Assembly (NCBI GenBank): GCA_003164275.1
Contig: PLSY01000392.1
Coordinates: forward strand, 1 to 64,000
DNA length: 64,000 nucleotides
Reading direction: 5' to 3'
From: Acidimicrobiaceae bacterium
GTDB lineage: Bacteria; Actinomycetota; Acidimicrobiia; Acidimicrobiales; RAAP-2
Shown here one piece after another: positions 33,086 to 41,799 of the stretch. Under the pieces are notes generated by a model. That model saw nothing but the letters and a program-made list of their open reading frames with translations, made no database searches and was not told where the DNA came from. Numbering within the stretch: position 1 is the stretch's first letter; each line of letters starts with the position of its first letter. The position numbers were made by a program, and so were the translations under genes.

Positions 33086-35554
33086 ATGGCTGGAGTTTTT
33101 GACGGGCTGCGGGTGCTGGACCTGTCGTGGGGCATCGCCGGACCCATGACATCAATGCTCCTGGTGGACAACGGAGCGCAGGTAACCCGCATCGAGCCCC
33201 CAAACGGTGATCCATTCGGGGCGCAATCCGGTTACCGAGTGTGGCACCGGGGCAAGCGAAGCGCCCGCTTGGACCTTCGTTCGAGCGCCGGACGGTCAGA
33301 CTTTTTGACCATGGCGGCTCGGGCAGACATCGTGCTCGACAGCTTCTCCCCAGGAACCATGACCGATTTGGGGATCGACCACGACCAACTGACTGCTGGC
33401 AACCCACGGATCATCACCTGTTCGATCACGGGGTACGGCGAAGAGGGCAGGGACCGTGACCGCCCGGGACTGGACGCGTTGGTGGCAGCTCGCACCGGAC
33501 TCCTCTACGACCAGAAGGGACGGCGGGGCACGGCCATGGAGTACATCTCGGGTCGTCCCGGGCCATTTCCCGAGTTCGATGCGCCGGCTGGACTCGTACG
33601 GGGTGCGGATCGGCCGGGTCCGGTCTTCCCTCGGACTCCGTGGCCAAGCGTGGGGGCAACCTACCTAGCCACGTTTGGGCTTTCAGCGGCCCTACGGGCG
33701 CGTGAGGTAACCGCCCGGGGGCAACGAGTCACGACCTCCCTTCTCCAGGGAGCGCTGGCCGCAGTGGCACTCAACTGGCAGCGGGTGGAGCGGCCCGACT
33801 CACCGCTCTACTGGATGTGGCCTATCGACTCCCGATCCATCGAAGGAATCTTCGAATGCGCTGACGGCCGATGGGTACACCACTGGACGCTTCGACCCAA
33901 CTGGGTGCTGAAAGCAGCGGAATCAGGCGACCCGACGACCGTAACAATCGACACCGCCTACCGGGACGACCCCGACCGAGTCTCGATGGAAGAAGATGGC
34001 TTACTGCTCGGGATCATCAAATACCCTGAGCTAGCAGCGGCGTTCCGGAAGTTCCCAGCCGACGTCTGGGTGAAGGCAGCAGAGGTTGCCGGCATCGGTA
34101 TCTCCATCATCCGCTCACCAACAGAGGCACTCTCTGACCCATTCTTCATCGCCGACGGGTGCGTGGCCGAGGTCGATGACCCCGAGGTCGGGGCCATCCG
34201 TCATGCCGGTGTCCTGCTCGACTTCTCGGCAACGCCCGGTGCCGTCAGTGGTCCGTCTCCGGTGTCCGGCCAAGATACCGACGAGGTACTGGCTGAGGCG
34301 CACTCTGCTGCGCCTCCAAGCTCCGGGGCCACCGTCGGCGATCAGCCAGCCGGCAGCGCAGCAGCCCAAGCGAACCAGCTGGCGTATCCACTCGCCGGCA
34401 TCCGAGTTCTCGACCTCGGCCTTGGAGTTGCAGGACCGTTCACGGGGCGCATGCTGGCTGACCTGGGGGCCGATGTCATCAAGGTGAATGCCCTCTACGA
34501 CTCGTTCTGGAATGGCACCCACATGGGTCTCGGCATCAACCGGGGCAAGCGCAGCGTCTCCCTCAACCTCAAGCACGACCACGGGCGGGCTGCCCTCAAG
34601 CGGCTGATCGCCCAGGCTGATGTGGTGACGACCAACTGGCGGCCGGGCGCCGCAGCCAGGCTGGGAATCGACTACGAGACGCTCCGCCATCAGTTCCCGC
34701 GACTGGTGTTCTGCAATACCCGAGGTTACGAGAAAGGCCCCCGGTCCAACCTTCCGGGCACGGATCAGAACGCCGCAGCTCTTACTGGAACCGAGTGGGA
34801 AGACGGGGCCTGCGACGCCGGCAACCCACCCCTATGGAGTCGTTCGAACATGGGCGACACCGGCAACGCCCTACTGGCGGCCACCGCCATCACCGCTGCC
34901 CTCTACCACCGGGACCGTACTGGCGAGGGACAGGAGGTCGCCACAGCCATCGTCAATGCGGGGCTCCTGCACACCTCATACGCTTGGGTGCGATCGGACG
35001 GCAGCCCCGGGGACTACGTCCATGTCGACGGCAACCAAGTGGGCTTCACCGCCTACTACCGCATGTACAAGGCCGCCGACGATCGCTGGCTATTCGTCGC
35101 TGCCCTCTCCGATGACGAGCAAAAGCAGCTTCTCGAGGTGGCCGGAGCGGTGAAATCGAATGACGACGGTGCAGTCGACGGAGATACGGCAGCGTCCCTG
35201 GCCGACAGAATCGCGAGTCGACCAGCCGGGGAGTGGGCGGTCCTCCTCGATACCGCCGGAGTTCCGGCCGAGATCGTTGACGAGCAGTTCTGTCGGACCC
35301 TCTTCGACGATCCCGAGGCGCGGGAGCGCCAGCTGGTGGCCGAGACGTACTCGGGGAGCGTCGGACGCTTCGAGGACCCCGGGCTACTCGTAGCCGTCAC
35401 CCCTGGAGGGGGCACCGTGCAGCGGGGACCATGCATGTGCGGCGAGCACACTCGGGGCATCCTGCTCGAGCACGGATACTCAGATGAGGAAATCGACGGC
35501 TTGATCGCGGAAGGCGCGGTGTTGGATGCCCCGCTACAGGCGCAACCTCTGTGA
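33086..35554 (+). CDS. Tandem CaiB/BaiF CoA-transferase fusion
   Basis: An 822-residue protein with two class III CoA-transferase domains, about twice the normal 400 residues. Domain 1 (1 to about 400) starts GLRVLDLSWGIAGPMTSMLLVDNG and has GPGLDALVAARTGL, with the catalytic Asp in position. A linker rich in Ala/Ser/Gly follows near 410-450. Domain 2 (about 450-822) begins GIRVLDLGLGVAGPFTGRMLADLGAD and has GTDQNAAALTGTEW with its Asp. Both halves look competent. Family dimers interlock as rings, so the fusion may act as an obligate pseudo-dimer. The ATG at 33086 has GGGGTGA. The CoA donor and acceptor are unknown. Confidence 0.9.
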   Translation: MAGVFDGLRVLDLSWGIAGPMTSMLLVDNGAQVTRIEPPNGDPFGAQSGYRVWHRGKRSARLDLRSSAGRSDFLTMAARADIVLDSFSPGTMTDLGIDHDQLTAGNPRIITCSITGYGEEGRDRDRPGLDALVAARTGLLYDQKGRRGTAMEYISGRPGPFPEFDAPAGLVRGADRPGPVFPRTPWPSVGATYLATFGLSAALRAREVTARGQRVTTSLLQGALAAVALNWQRVERPDSPLYWMWPIDSRSIEGIFECADGRWVHHWTLRPNWVLKAAESGDPTTVTIDTAYRDDPDRVSMEEDGLLLGIIKYPELAAAFRKFPADVWVKAAEVAGIGISIIRSPTEALSDPFFIADGCVAEVDDPEVGAIRHAGVLLDFSATPGAVSGPSPVSGQDTDEVLAEAHSAAPPSSGATVGDQPAGSAAAQANQLAYPLAGIRVLDLGLGVAGPFTGRMLADLGADVIKVNALYDSFWNGTHMGLGINRGKRSVSLNLKHDHGRAALKRLIAQADVVTTNWRPGAAARLGIDYETLRHQFPRLVFCNTRGYEKGPRSNLPGTDQNAAALTGTEWEDGACDAGNPPLWSRSNMGDTGNALLAATAITAALYHRDRTGEGQEVATAIVNAGLLHTSYAWVRSDGSPGDYVHVDGNQVGFTAYYRMYKAADDRWLFVAALSDDEQKQLLEVAGAVKSNDDGAVDGDTAASLADRIASRPAGEWAVLLDTAGVPAEIVDEQFCRTLFDDPEARERQLVAETYSGSVGRFEDPGLLVAVTPGGGTVQRGPCMCGEHTRGILLEHGYSDEEIDGLIAEGAVLDAPLQAQPL

Positions 35555-35643
35555 GTGGCTTCGTTCGCCCAACGCATTCCAAATCCGCACCGATCGCGAC
35601 ATGGCCTCAAGTGGGTGCGCAGGCCGTAGACCTCCTCTGAGCG

Positions 35644-35679
35644 ACCCCACTGCCTCTGAGCAAGCCCATTGAGTGGGGT
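35644..35679. terminator. Hairpin between convergent genes
   Basis: ACCCCACT (35644-35651) and AGTGGGGT (35672-35679) form a perfect 8-bp stem with a 20-nt loop, between the tandem CaiB gene and the minus-strand VOC gene. There is no clear T tract, so it is a weaker terminator candidate. Confidence 0.4.
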
Positions 35680-35691
35680 GACGAGTGACAG

Positions 35692-36129
35692 CTAGCCCAC
35701 CGGGGCAAGTCTCTGCATAAGCGTGACGGAAAAGCCAAACCACTGCTCGGGGTCGAGTACCAGCTGGTATACCGCCATCGCCTGTTCTTGATCGTTGCCC
35801 TGCCTGCTGTCGTACTCGTATCGAATGGTGAATCCGCGTTCTTTCAACCACTGTCTCGCCTCGTCCACGTCGGCGATCTCCCAAACCAGCGGTCCGATCT
35901 GCCCCGCCCCGTGCTCCGCCAACCGGGCCCCGAACGGTCCCTTTCCGTCGATTGGAGCCACGAACTCGATGAAGCCATCAAAATCAGTGGCAGAGAGGAC
36001 AGGAACGCCCTCGATGGGATGTGGTCGGGGCAGGTTCAGGCCAAGCAGCTCATTGAACTGAGCGACGGCTGAATCGATCTGGTCCTCGCGAACGACGAGC
36101 TCCACCCGGTTGAATCCGACAATCTCCAT
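35692..36129 (-). CDS. VOC/glyoxalase-family protein
   Basis: A 145-residue protein with the paired beta-alpha-beta pattern of the vicinal oxygen chelate family. Motifs are FNRVELVVREDQIDSAVAQF at the start and QIGPLVWEIADVDEARQWLKERGF. The ending YQLVLDPEQWFGFSVTLMQR shows a C-terminal strand with the last segment where metal ligands often occur. Metal ligands cannot be assigned with confidence. The start at 36129 has GGGGGAG five nt before it. It is divergent from the DUF35/Ltp genes, with an 18-bp palindrome in the 284-nt space between them. Confidence 0.8.
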   Translation of the reverse strand: MEIVGFNRVELVVREDQIDSAVAQFNELLGLNLPRPHPIEGVPVLSATDFDGFIEFVAPIDGKGPFGARLAEHGAGQIGPLVWEIADVDEARQWLKERGFTIRYEYDSRQGNDQEQAMAVYQLVLDPEQWFGFSVTLMQRLAPVG

Positions 36130-36315
36130 GATGCTCCCCCATCGGTACGGTCCGTTCGGCACCGCATTTCTTACAACGACTTCGACGTCGGCACAGTATG
36201 CGCGGTACTTGCTATGTGTCGAGCCCGGGTCGCTAGTGTCACCGACAACCTCAACTCGCACTGAAGACCGTCAGCCGACAGTGGTTGCGTTCGACGTCAT
36301 CGCAACTTAGGTTGT

Positions 36316-36333
36316 CCCTAGTAGTTACTAGGG
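36316..36333. promoter_or_regulatory. 18-bp palindrome between divergent genes
   Basis: CCCTAGTA (36316-36323) and TACTAGGG (36326-36333) are perfect 8-bp arms around GT. It sits in the divergent region of the VOC gene and the DUF35/Ltp pair, so it is a probable operator. The CTAGTA core resembles the TCTAGTAT sites of other regions here. Confidence 0.6.
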
Positions 36334-36413
36334 GGAATGAATGCGGTCGATCGGATTTGCAGTCGGAGAGGTCACTACAAGCGGCGACACATGGTTGCTG
36401 ACGGAGCGTATGC

Positions 36414-36812
36414 GTGGACGACGATGAACTCTTGACCGTGGATGACACCGGCCGGTTCTTCTGGTCCGGTCTCCGGCGCGGCGTCGTGCTCTTGGCTACC
36501 TGCCGGCGCTGTGGACTGGTGCAGCACCCTCCATCGCCCATGTGCCCGCGGTGCGGGTCGCTCGAGTGGGACGCACGGAAGGCATCGGGCAGGGGCACTG
36601 TCCTAAGCTGGATCATCTCGCGTCATCCCACCCAGGCTGATGACGAGGCCCGCATTGTGGTCCTGGTCGAGCTGGAAGAAGGCGCCCGGGTCGTCGGCAA
36701 CTTCACCGGCGCTGGACAAGTGGCAAACGACCAGCCCGTTGAGGCCGTCTTTGCCCCCGGAGACGAGGAGCCAGCACTCCGGTTCCAAACTGCGACGGGA
36801 CGTGGTTGCTGA
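36414..36812 (+). CDS. DUF35 zinc-ribbon/OB-fold protein
   Basis: A 132-residue single DUF35 protein. The zinc ribbon is complete: LLATCRRCGLVQHPP then MCPRCGSLEWD, with Cys-x2-Cys twice, followed by OB-fold strands RGTVLSWIISRHP and ARIVVLVELEEGARVVGNF. DUF35 proteins of this size pair with Ltp2-type thiolases, and the next gene starts inside its stop (TGATG overlap, 36812). The pair is therefore a probable DUF35-Ltp2 complex like that of steroid side-chain retro-aldolase. GTG at 36414 is used; no ribosome site is clear and the N-terminal residues remain uncertain. Confidence 0.85.
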   Translation: MDDDELLTVDDTGRFFWSGLRRGVVLLATCRRCGLVQHPPSPMCPRCGSLEWDARKASGRGTVLSWIISRHPTQADDEARIVVLVELEEGARVVGNFTGAGQVANDQPVEAVFAPGDEEPALRFQTATGRGC

Positions 36813-37957
36813 TGGCCCTTCGACCCGGGGCTACGGCCGTGGCCGGCATCGGCCAGACCGAATTCTCGAAGGCATCCGGCCGCAGCGAACTCCAGTTGGC
36901 CGCCGAAGCGGTAAAGAGTGCCCTCGACGATGCCGGACTGCTCCCTTCCGAGGTCGACGGCCTGGTCACCTTCACCCAAGACACCAACGACGAGCTGGCT
37001 CTGATGCGCAGCGTGGGGATCACCGGAACTCGGTGGACGTCTCGGACGCCCTTCGGAGGAGGGGGCGCGTCAGCGACCATCGAGCACGCGGCAGCGGCCG
37101 TGGCCAGCGGAGCGGCGGAGGTGGTGGTCGTCTACCGGGCGTTCAACGAGCGCTCAGGCCATCGCTTTGGCCAGCCCCAGCCGGCGTCCGGCCCCGGCAA
37201 CACCGATTGGTACGTCCGCTATGGCCTCGACACCCCAGCCAAGATGTACTCACTGTGGTTCCAGCGGTACATGCACCGTTTCGGACTGACCAACGCCGAT
37301 TTCGGCCGGTATGCAGTGGTCGCCCGAGCTCATGCCGCCACCAATCCGAACGCATGGTTCTACCAGCGTCCCATCACCCTGGACGACCACCAGGCCTCCC
37401 GGTGGATCGTCGAGCCCATCCTCCGGCTCCTCGACTGCTGCCAGGAGAGCGACGGCGGCGTGGCCTGCATCGTCACGACCACGGAGAGGGCAAGGGACCT
37501 ACGCCAGCCGGTGGTCACCGTCGAAGGGGCATCCCAAGCCAACCTGATCAACGGCGACGTGACCTTCAACTACTACGGCGAGGACCTCACGAGGTTCACC
37601 GAGACCGAAGACGTGGCCGCTCAGCTTTGGGCGGCCACCGGACTCTCCCCAACTGACATCGACGTTGCCATGATCTACGAGAACTTCAGCCCGGTTGTGT
37701 TCTACCAACTGGAGGCCTTCGGCTTCTGCGGCCACGGAGAGGCCAAGGACTTCATAGCCGACGGCCACATCGGGCTGAGCGGCACGCTCCCGGTCAACAC
37801 CAATGGTGGCCTGCTCGGCGAGGCCTACATCCACGGCGTCAACAACATCCTCGAGGGAGTGCGTCAGCTCCGAGGGAGCGCGGCCAACCAGGTCGGGGGC
37901 GTCGAGCGCGTCCTGTGCAGTGCCGGACGGAGCGCGCTGATACTCGGAACCCCCTAG
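36812..37957 (+). CDS. Ltp2-type thiolase-like protein (putative retro-aldolase)
   Basis: A 381-residue thiolase-fold protein of the Ltp2 kind. At the nucleophile position it has TSRTPFGGGGASATIEHA, without Cys, and near the C terminus NTNGGLLGEAYIHGVNNILEGVRQLRG, without the thiolase His-Pro-x-Gly motif. These are hallmarks of the retro-aldolase group that cleaves 17-hydroxy side-chain CoA intermediates in steroid degradation. The ATG overlaps the upstream DUF35 stop, which couples translation. The DUF35 partner and this gene make a compact two-gene set, the second in the window after 1441-4647. The substrate of this copy is not known. Confidence 0.88.
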   Translation: MALRPGATAVAGIGQTEFSKASGRSELQLAAEAVKSALDDAGLLPSEVDGLVTFTQDTNDELALMRSVGITGTRWTSRTPFGGGGASATIEHAAAAVASGAAEVVVVYRAFNERSGHRFGQPQPASGPGNTDWYVRYGLDTPAKMYSLWFQRYMHRFGLTNADFGRYAVVARAHAATNPNAWFYQRPITLDDHQASRWIVEPILRLLDCCQESDGGVACIVTTTERARDLRQPVVTVEGASQANLINGDVTFNYYGEDLTRFTETEDVAAQLWAATGLSPTDIDVAMIYENFSPVVFYQLEAFGFCGHGEAKDFIADGHIGLSGTLPVNTNGGLLGEAYIHGVNNILEGVRQLRGSAANQVGGVERVLCSAGRSALILGTP

Positions 37958-38023
37958 TGGCCTGAGTTTCGAACGCCGCAAAACTAGTCCGGTCGAGGCG
38001 GATTCCCGGAGGGGCGCTCGGGA

Positions 38024-39514
38024 TCAGTCAGCGAACGAGGCCCGCAGCACCCGGCGCAGCAGCTTACCGGTGTCGTTGTAGGGAAGCTCCTCGATGAACA
38101 GGACCCGAGCCGGGGTGCGGGACGAGCGTAGATGAGACCGCACCCACTCCTGCAGCTCGGCCTCGGTCGGCTGTGTCCCCTCGGCGATCACGACCGCAGC
38201 CACAACCTTTTCTCCCCACTCGGTGTCGGGCACACCGAATACCCCGACCTCGACCACCGAGTCGTGGGCGAGCAATGTCTCTTCGATCTCGCCTGGCGAC
38301 ATGTTCTCGCCGCCCCGCACGATCACGTCGTCGAGGCGGCCCTCGACGAACAAGAAGCCCTCGGCGTCGACGAACCCACCGTCCTTCGTCGCAAACCACC
38401 CCTCGGCATCGAGGACCGCGCCACCCAGGTACTCACCGGAGACCTGTTCGCCCCGCACGTGGATCTCCCCCACCTCGCCCACGGATAGCACGGTGCCCTC
38501 CGGGTCGCGTACCTCGAGCTCCAAGGTGGGGAGGGGACGCCCGACCGAGGCCAGCCGCCGTCGGGCCGTCGGGTCGTCGCTGGACAGGGCGTCGCGGTGG
38601 TCGTCGGGGGTGAGCACGGCGATGGTGGAGCTGGTCTCGGTCAGGCCGTAGGCGTTGACGAAGTCCACCCCGGGCAGCAACGAGAGGGCCCGCTCAATGG
38701 TCGACACCGGCATCCGGCCTCCCCCGTAGGAGAGGTGGCGGAGATGGGGAAGCCCGATGCCCTCACGCTCGATCACATCGAGGATCCGCCCGAGCATCGT
38801 CGGCACCACCATGGCGTGGGTGATGTGCTCGTCGCGGGCGAGGCCCACCCAGGTGTCGGGCTGGAAGGACTCCATCTGCACCATCCGCCGCCCGCTGTAG
38901 ACCGAGCTCAAGATGGCCGAGATCCCGGCCACATGATAGGGCGGCACACTGATGAGGGCCGCCTCGTCCTCGGTCGAGCCAAGGAACTCGACGGTCGAGA
39001 TGATGTAGTTGACCAGATGGCGGTGGCGGAGGACCGCGCCCTTCGGAGCGCCGGTCGTCCCTGAGGTGAAGAGGAGCACGGCGATGTCGTCGGGGTCAGG
39101 CATCCAGAACGCCTCTTTGTCGGGGGTCTTCGTGGTGGCGACGAGGTACTCCGAGCGGTCGATGGCCTCCAGGTCCCCGGTCGCACCGGCGGGAAGCGAG
39201 ATGTCGTCACCGGTCACGATCAGGGCTGGGGCCAGCCGCTCGAGGATCGAGGCCAGCGCCTCTGGGGCGAGCCGGTAGTTGAGGGGGGCGAAGACCCGGC
39301 CCGACATGCCCGCACCGAACAACAAGAGGGGGATGGCTTCTGAGTTCTGGTCCAGGATGCCGACGTTCGGGCGGTGCTGGCCGTCGAGCCAGGCGGCGGT
39401 TGCCCGGGTGCGGTCCAGCATCTCGGCGTAGGTGATCCCACCGTGCCGGGAGCCGAGGGCGATCCGGTCGCCGGCCCCTTGAGCGGCCATCTCCAACAGC
39501 ATCGACAGGTTCAT
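38024..39514 (-). CDS. Acyl-CoA synthetase (AMP-forming)
   Basis: A 496-residue ANL enzyme with P-loop LLFTSGTTGAPKGAV, hinge GRLDDVIVRGGENMSPGEIE and the catalytic Lys in NDTGKLLRRVLR. It is shorter than the two 550-residue synthetases of the window and closer in length to o-succinylbenzoate-CoA or aromatic-acid ligases. The start at 39514 has a GGAGTGATGG ribosome site. The gene is divergent from the CaiB-like gene at 39784, with 269 nt between. It probably activates a different acid from the FadD pairs at 10304 and 57155. Confidence 0.92.
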   Translation of the reverse strand: MNLSMLLEMAAQGAGDRIALGSRHGGITYAEMLDRTRATAAWLDGQHRPNVGILDQNSEAIPLLLFGAGMSGRVFAPLNYRLAPEALASILERLAPALIVTGDDISLPAGATGDLEAIDRSEYLVATTKTPDKEAFWMPDPDDIAVLLFTSGTTGAPKGAVLRHRHLVNYIISTVEFLGSTEDEAALISVPPYHVAGISAILSSVYSGRRMVQMESFQPDTWVGLARDEHITHAMVVPTMLGRILDVIEREGIGLPHLRHLSYGGGRMPVSTIERALSLLPGVDFVNAYGLTETSSTIAVLTPDDHRDALSSDDPTARRRLASVGRPLPTLELEVRDPEGTVLSVGEVGEIHVRGEQVSGEYLGGAVLDAEGWFATKDGGFVDAEGFLFVEGRLDDVIVRGGENMSPGEIEETLLAHDSVVEVGVFGVPDTEWGEKVVAAVVIAEGTQPTEAELQEWVRSHLRSSRTPARVLFIEELPYNDTGKLLRRVLRASFAD

Positions 39515-39741
39515 CCATCACTCCATTTCCAACTAAGGCCTTGGCGACCTACGCCGGTCCGCACCGCCGTCGCACCATTATCCCCTGCATCGTCCAACGG
39601 GCCTCGGCGCTCCGGCCCGACGGCCTGAACAGTTCGTTCACACTACTCACCAGGGCCGATAATCCCCCAATGGAGGCGTTCCTCGCCGTCGGTGGGGCGG
39701 CTGGACAGGTGGGTGGAAATGCTTCGACCCTCGAAGATCGG

Positions 39742-39747
39742 TACTGT
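39742..39747 (+). promoter_or_regulatory. -10 box TACTGT before the CaiB-like gene
   Basis: TACTGT lies 36 nt before the ATG at 39784, which would give a leader of about 30 nt with the ribosome site GGGGAGG. The same hexamer stands before the short leader ORF at 54148. Confidence 0.4.
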
Positions 39748-39783
39748 AACGTCCGCAACTGCACGAAGAAGGGGAGGTCAACG

Positions 39784-41043
39784 ATGTCCGATCACCAATT
39801 GCTCTCGGGAGTCCGGGTAGTGGAGAGTTCGATGCTGGGACCGGCCGAGATGGGCGGCCTCCTGGCCGACCTCGGTGCGGACGTCGTGAAGGTCGAGCCG
39901 CCGGGGGGCGACTACGGACGCCGCATGACGTGGCCCATCATCCGCACCCAGGACCCCGACGCCCCCGAGGGAACCGACAACTCGCTCCTCTCGCTCCACA
40001 TCAACCGGGGCAAGCGCTCGGTCGTCATCGACTTGCGACAAGAGGCGGGTGTCGAGGCCTATCTCGACTTGGTCCGCGACGCCGACGTTGTCATCGAGGC
40101 CATGCGCCCTGGGGCCCTCGCCAAGCGAGGCCTGTCTTTCGAGCGGCTGCGTGAGGTGAACCCGAAGATCGTCTTCTGCTCGATCTCGGGCTACGGGGCC
40201 ACGGGCCCGTACCGCGACATGCCTGCCCATGGCATCGCCTTTGACGCCTGGGCCGGCCAGATGCCCATCATGACCGACGAGAACGGGTACGCCCGGATGG
40301 CCGAGCACACGAGCGTTGGCATCCACGCCGGGCCCATGTACGGGGCCATGGTCATCCTGGCCGCAGTCATCAATGCCCGCGCCACCGGCGAGGGCACGAC
40401 CATGGAGATCGCCCAGTCCGATGCGGCTGCCTATTTCGACTGGTACCGCATCGAGACGTGGAAGGCCTACGAGCGGCCCGAAGACGAGGTCTACGGCAAC
40501 GCCGCCGACCACGGGGAACGCAGGGCACCAGGCATCGGCGGCATGGGCAACAGCGTGCGGTACCAGGTGTACCCGACGAGCGACGGTCACATCTTGTTCA
40601 TGGCCAGCGAGCAGGCCTTCTGGAAGAACTTCTGCGCCGGCATCGATCGCATGGACCTCTTCGAGCGCTGGCCCGGCGCCGAGTACGGGGAGCACGCCAA
40701 AGGGAACCTGGAGATGCAGGCCATCCTCACCGAGATCTTCGGCTCCCGGACCACAGCCGAGTGGGTCGTCTACGGTAGCGAGGAGAACACCCCGATCTGC
40801 CCGATCAACACGCCGAAGACGATCATGGACGATCCCCAGTTCCACGACCGCTTCGAGTGGATCCCGGCCGAGCAGCTCGACGCCGACATGCTGAGCTTCC
40901 CGGTGAAGGTCGATGGTAAGAACCTCCCGGCACCGACTCGGGCCCCGGGCGTCGGCCAGCACACCGACGAGGTGTTCAAGGAGATCGCCGGCTACGACGA
41001 TGAAAGGATCGCCGCCCTCCGGGAGTCGGGGATCCTTCGCTGA
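39784..41043 (+). CDS. CaiB/BaiF-family protein with His in place of Asp
   Basis: A 419-residue class III CoA-transferase-fold protein. The opening is GVRVVESSMLGPAEMGGLLADLGADVVKVEPPGGD, with the usual GAD(V)VKVE end. Transferases carry a catalytic Asp in the (G)YD...SG segment; here it reads PAHGIAFDAWAG, where Asp is absent and a His stands next to the position. Alpha-methylacyl-CoA racemase, of the same fold, has GHDINYLALSG with a catalytic His. The protein may therefore be a racemase/epimerase or altered transferase. It has a strong GGGGAGG ribosome site and the thioesterase gene follows after 29 nt on the same strand. Confidence 0.88.
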   Translation: MSDHQLLSGVRVVESSMLGPAEMGGLLADLGADVVKVEPPGGDYGRRMTWPIIRTQDPDAPEGTDNSLLSLHINRGKRSVVIDLRQEAGVEAYLDLVRDADVVIEAMRPGALAKRGLSFERLREVNPKIVFCSISGYGATGPYRDMPAHGIAFDAWAGQMPIMTDENGYARMAEHTSVGIHAGPMYGAMVILAAVINARATGEGTTMEIAQSDAAAYFDWYRIETWKAYERPEDEVYGNAADHGERRAPGIGGMGNSVRYQVYPTSDGHILFMASEQAFWKNFCAGIDRMDLFERWPGAEYGEHAKGNLEMQAILTEIFGSRTTAEWVVYGSEENTPICPINTPKTIMDDPQFHDRFEWIPAEQLDADMLSFPVKVDGKNLPAPTRAPGVGQHTDEVFKEIAGYDDERIAALRESGILR

Positions 41044-41072
41044 GCACCGACAACGGGAGCATCGGGGGGGCG

Positions 41073-41759
41073 ATGAGCAGCGATACCGGCCGACCAGGGG
41101 GCGACGCGCCCCCTGTGGCCGCTCGGGCCTGGAGCGGCGGGGGGAGGGAGGAGTTGGCCGCAGCGGTCAGGTCACTCATGGCCGCCACCGTCGACGCCAT
41201 GGCCTCGCCCGAGGTCCTCGGCGACGCCACCTCACGAGTGGCCGCCCTGGCGGCCGAGCTCGAGGCCTATGTCCCCGACGTCGGGCCGATCCCGAGGAAC
41301 TGGTCTCCAGACGGCACCATCGACCGGAAGGACCCGGCCATCCTGGCCAACCGCATGCCCTTCGACATGGTCGTGGGGGCCTGCAACCCCATGTCCCCTC
41401 CCATCACCTTGGAGGCCCAGCCGCCGAAGGCGCTCGGTCACACCGTGTTCGGGGCGCCCTTCGAAGGCGCTCCCGGATGCGTGCACGGGGCGGCCCTGGC
41501 TGCGGCCTTCGACATCATCCTCACGGCCGCCAACCTGGTGGCCGAGGCGGCGGGGCCGACGGTGACCTTGTCGATCAGCTATCTGAAGCCGACCAAGATC
41601 GGCGTGCCCTGCCTGTTCGAGTCGTGGGTGACCAGCATCGAGGGACGAAGGACCCACAGCCACGGCCACCTGATCCAAGATGGCGTCGTGACCGTCGAGG
41701 CCGAGGGCGAGTTCCGCAAGATGGACCCGGACCGAATCGCGTCGATGCACCGTCGCTGA
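41073..41759 (+). CDS. Hot-dog thioesterase (PaaI-like)
   Basis: A 228-residue hot-dog protein. The conserved segment GAPFEGAPGCVHGAALAAAFD matches the PaaI/YbgC-related motif with Gly-x-x-His-Gly before a helix, and LSISYLKPTKIGVPCLFESWV is the next strand pair. The N-terminal 80 residues (GGGREELAAAVRSLMAATVDAM) form helices not part of the core. Such proteins hydrolyse acyl-CoA or aromatic-CoA thioesters. It lies 29 nt behind the CaiB-like gene, so it may release CoA from the same intermediates or remove dead-end CoA esters. The cytoplasm is its likely place. Confidence 0.85.
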   Translation: MSSDTGRPGGDAPPVAARAWSGGGREELAAAVRSLMAATVDAMASPEVLGDATSRVAALAAELEAYVPDVGPIPRNWSPDGTIDRKDPAILANRMPFDMVVGACNPMSPPITLEAQPPKALGHTVFGAPFEGAPGCVHGAALAAAFDIILTAANLVAEAAGPTVTLSISYLKPTKIGVPCLFESWVTSIEGRRTHSHGHLIQDGVVTVEAEGEFRKMDPDRIASMHRR

Positions 41760-41799
41760 GCTCGGCGAGCTCGTGCATCACGCCCTGGCGACCGGGGCC

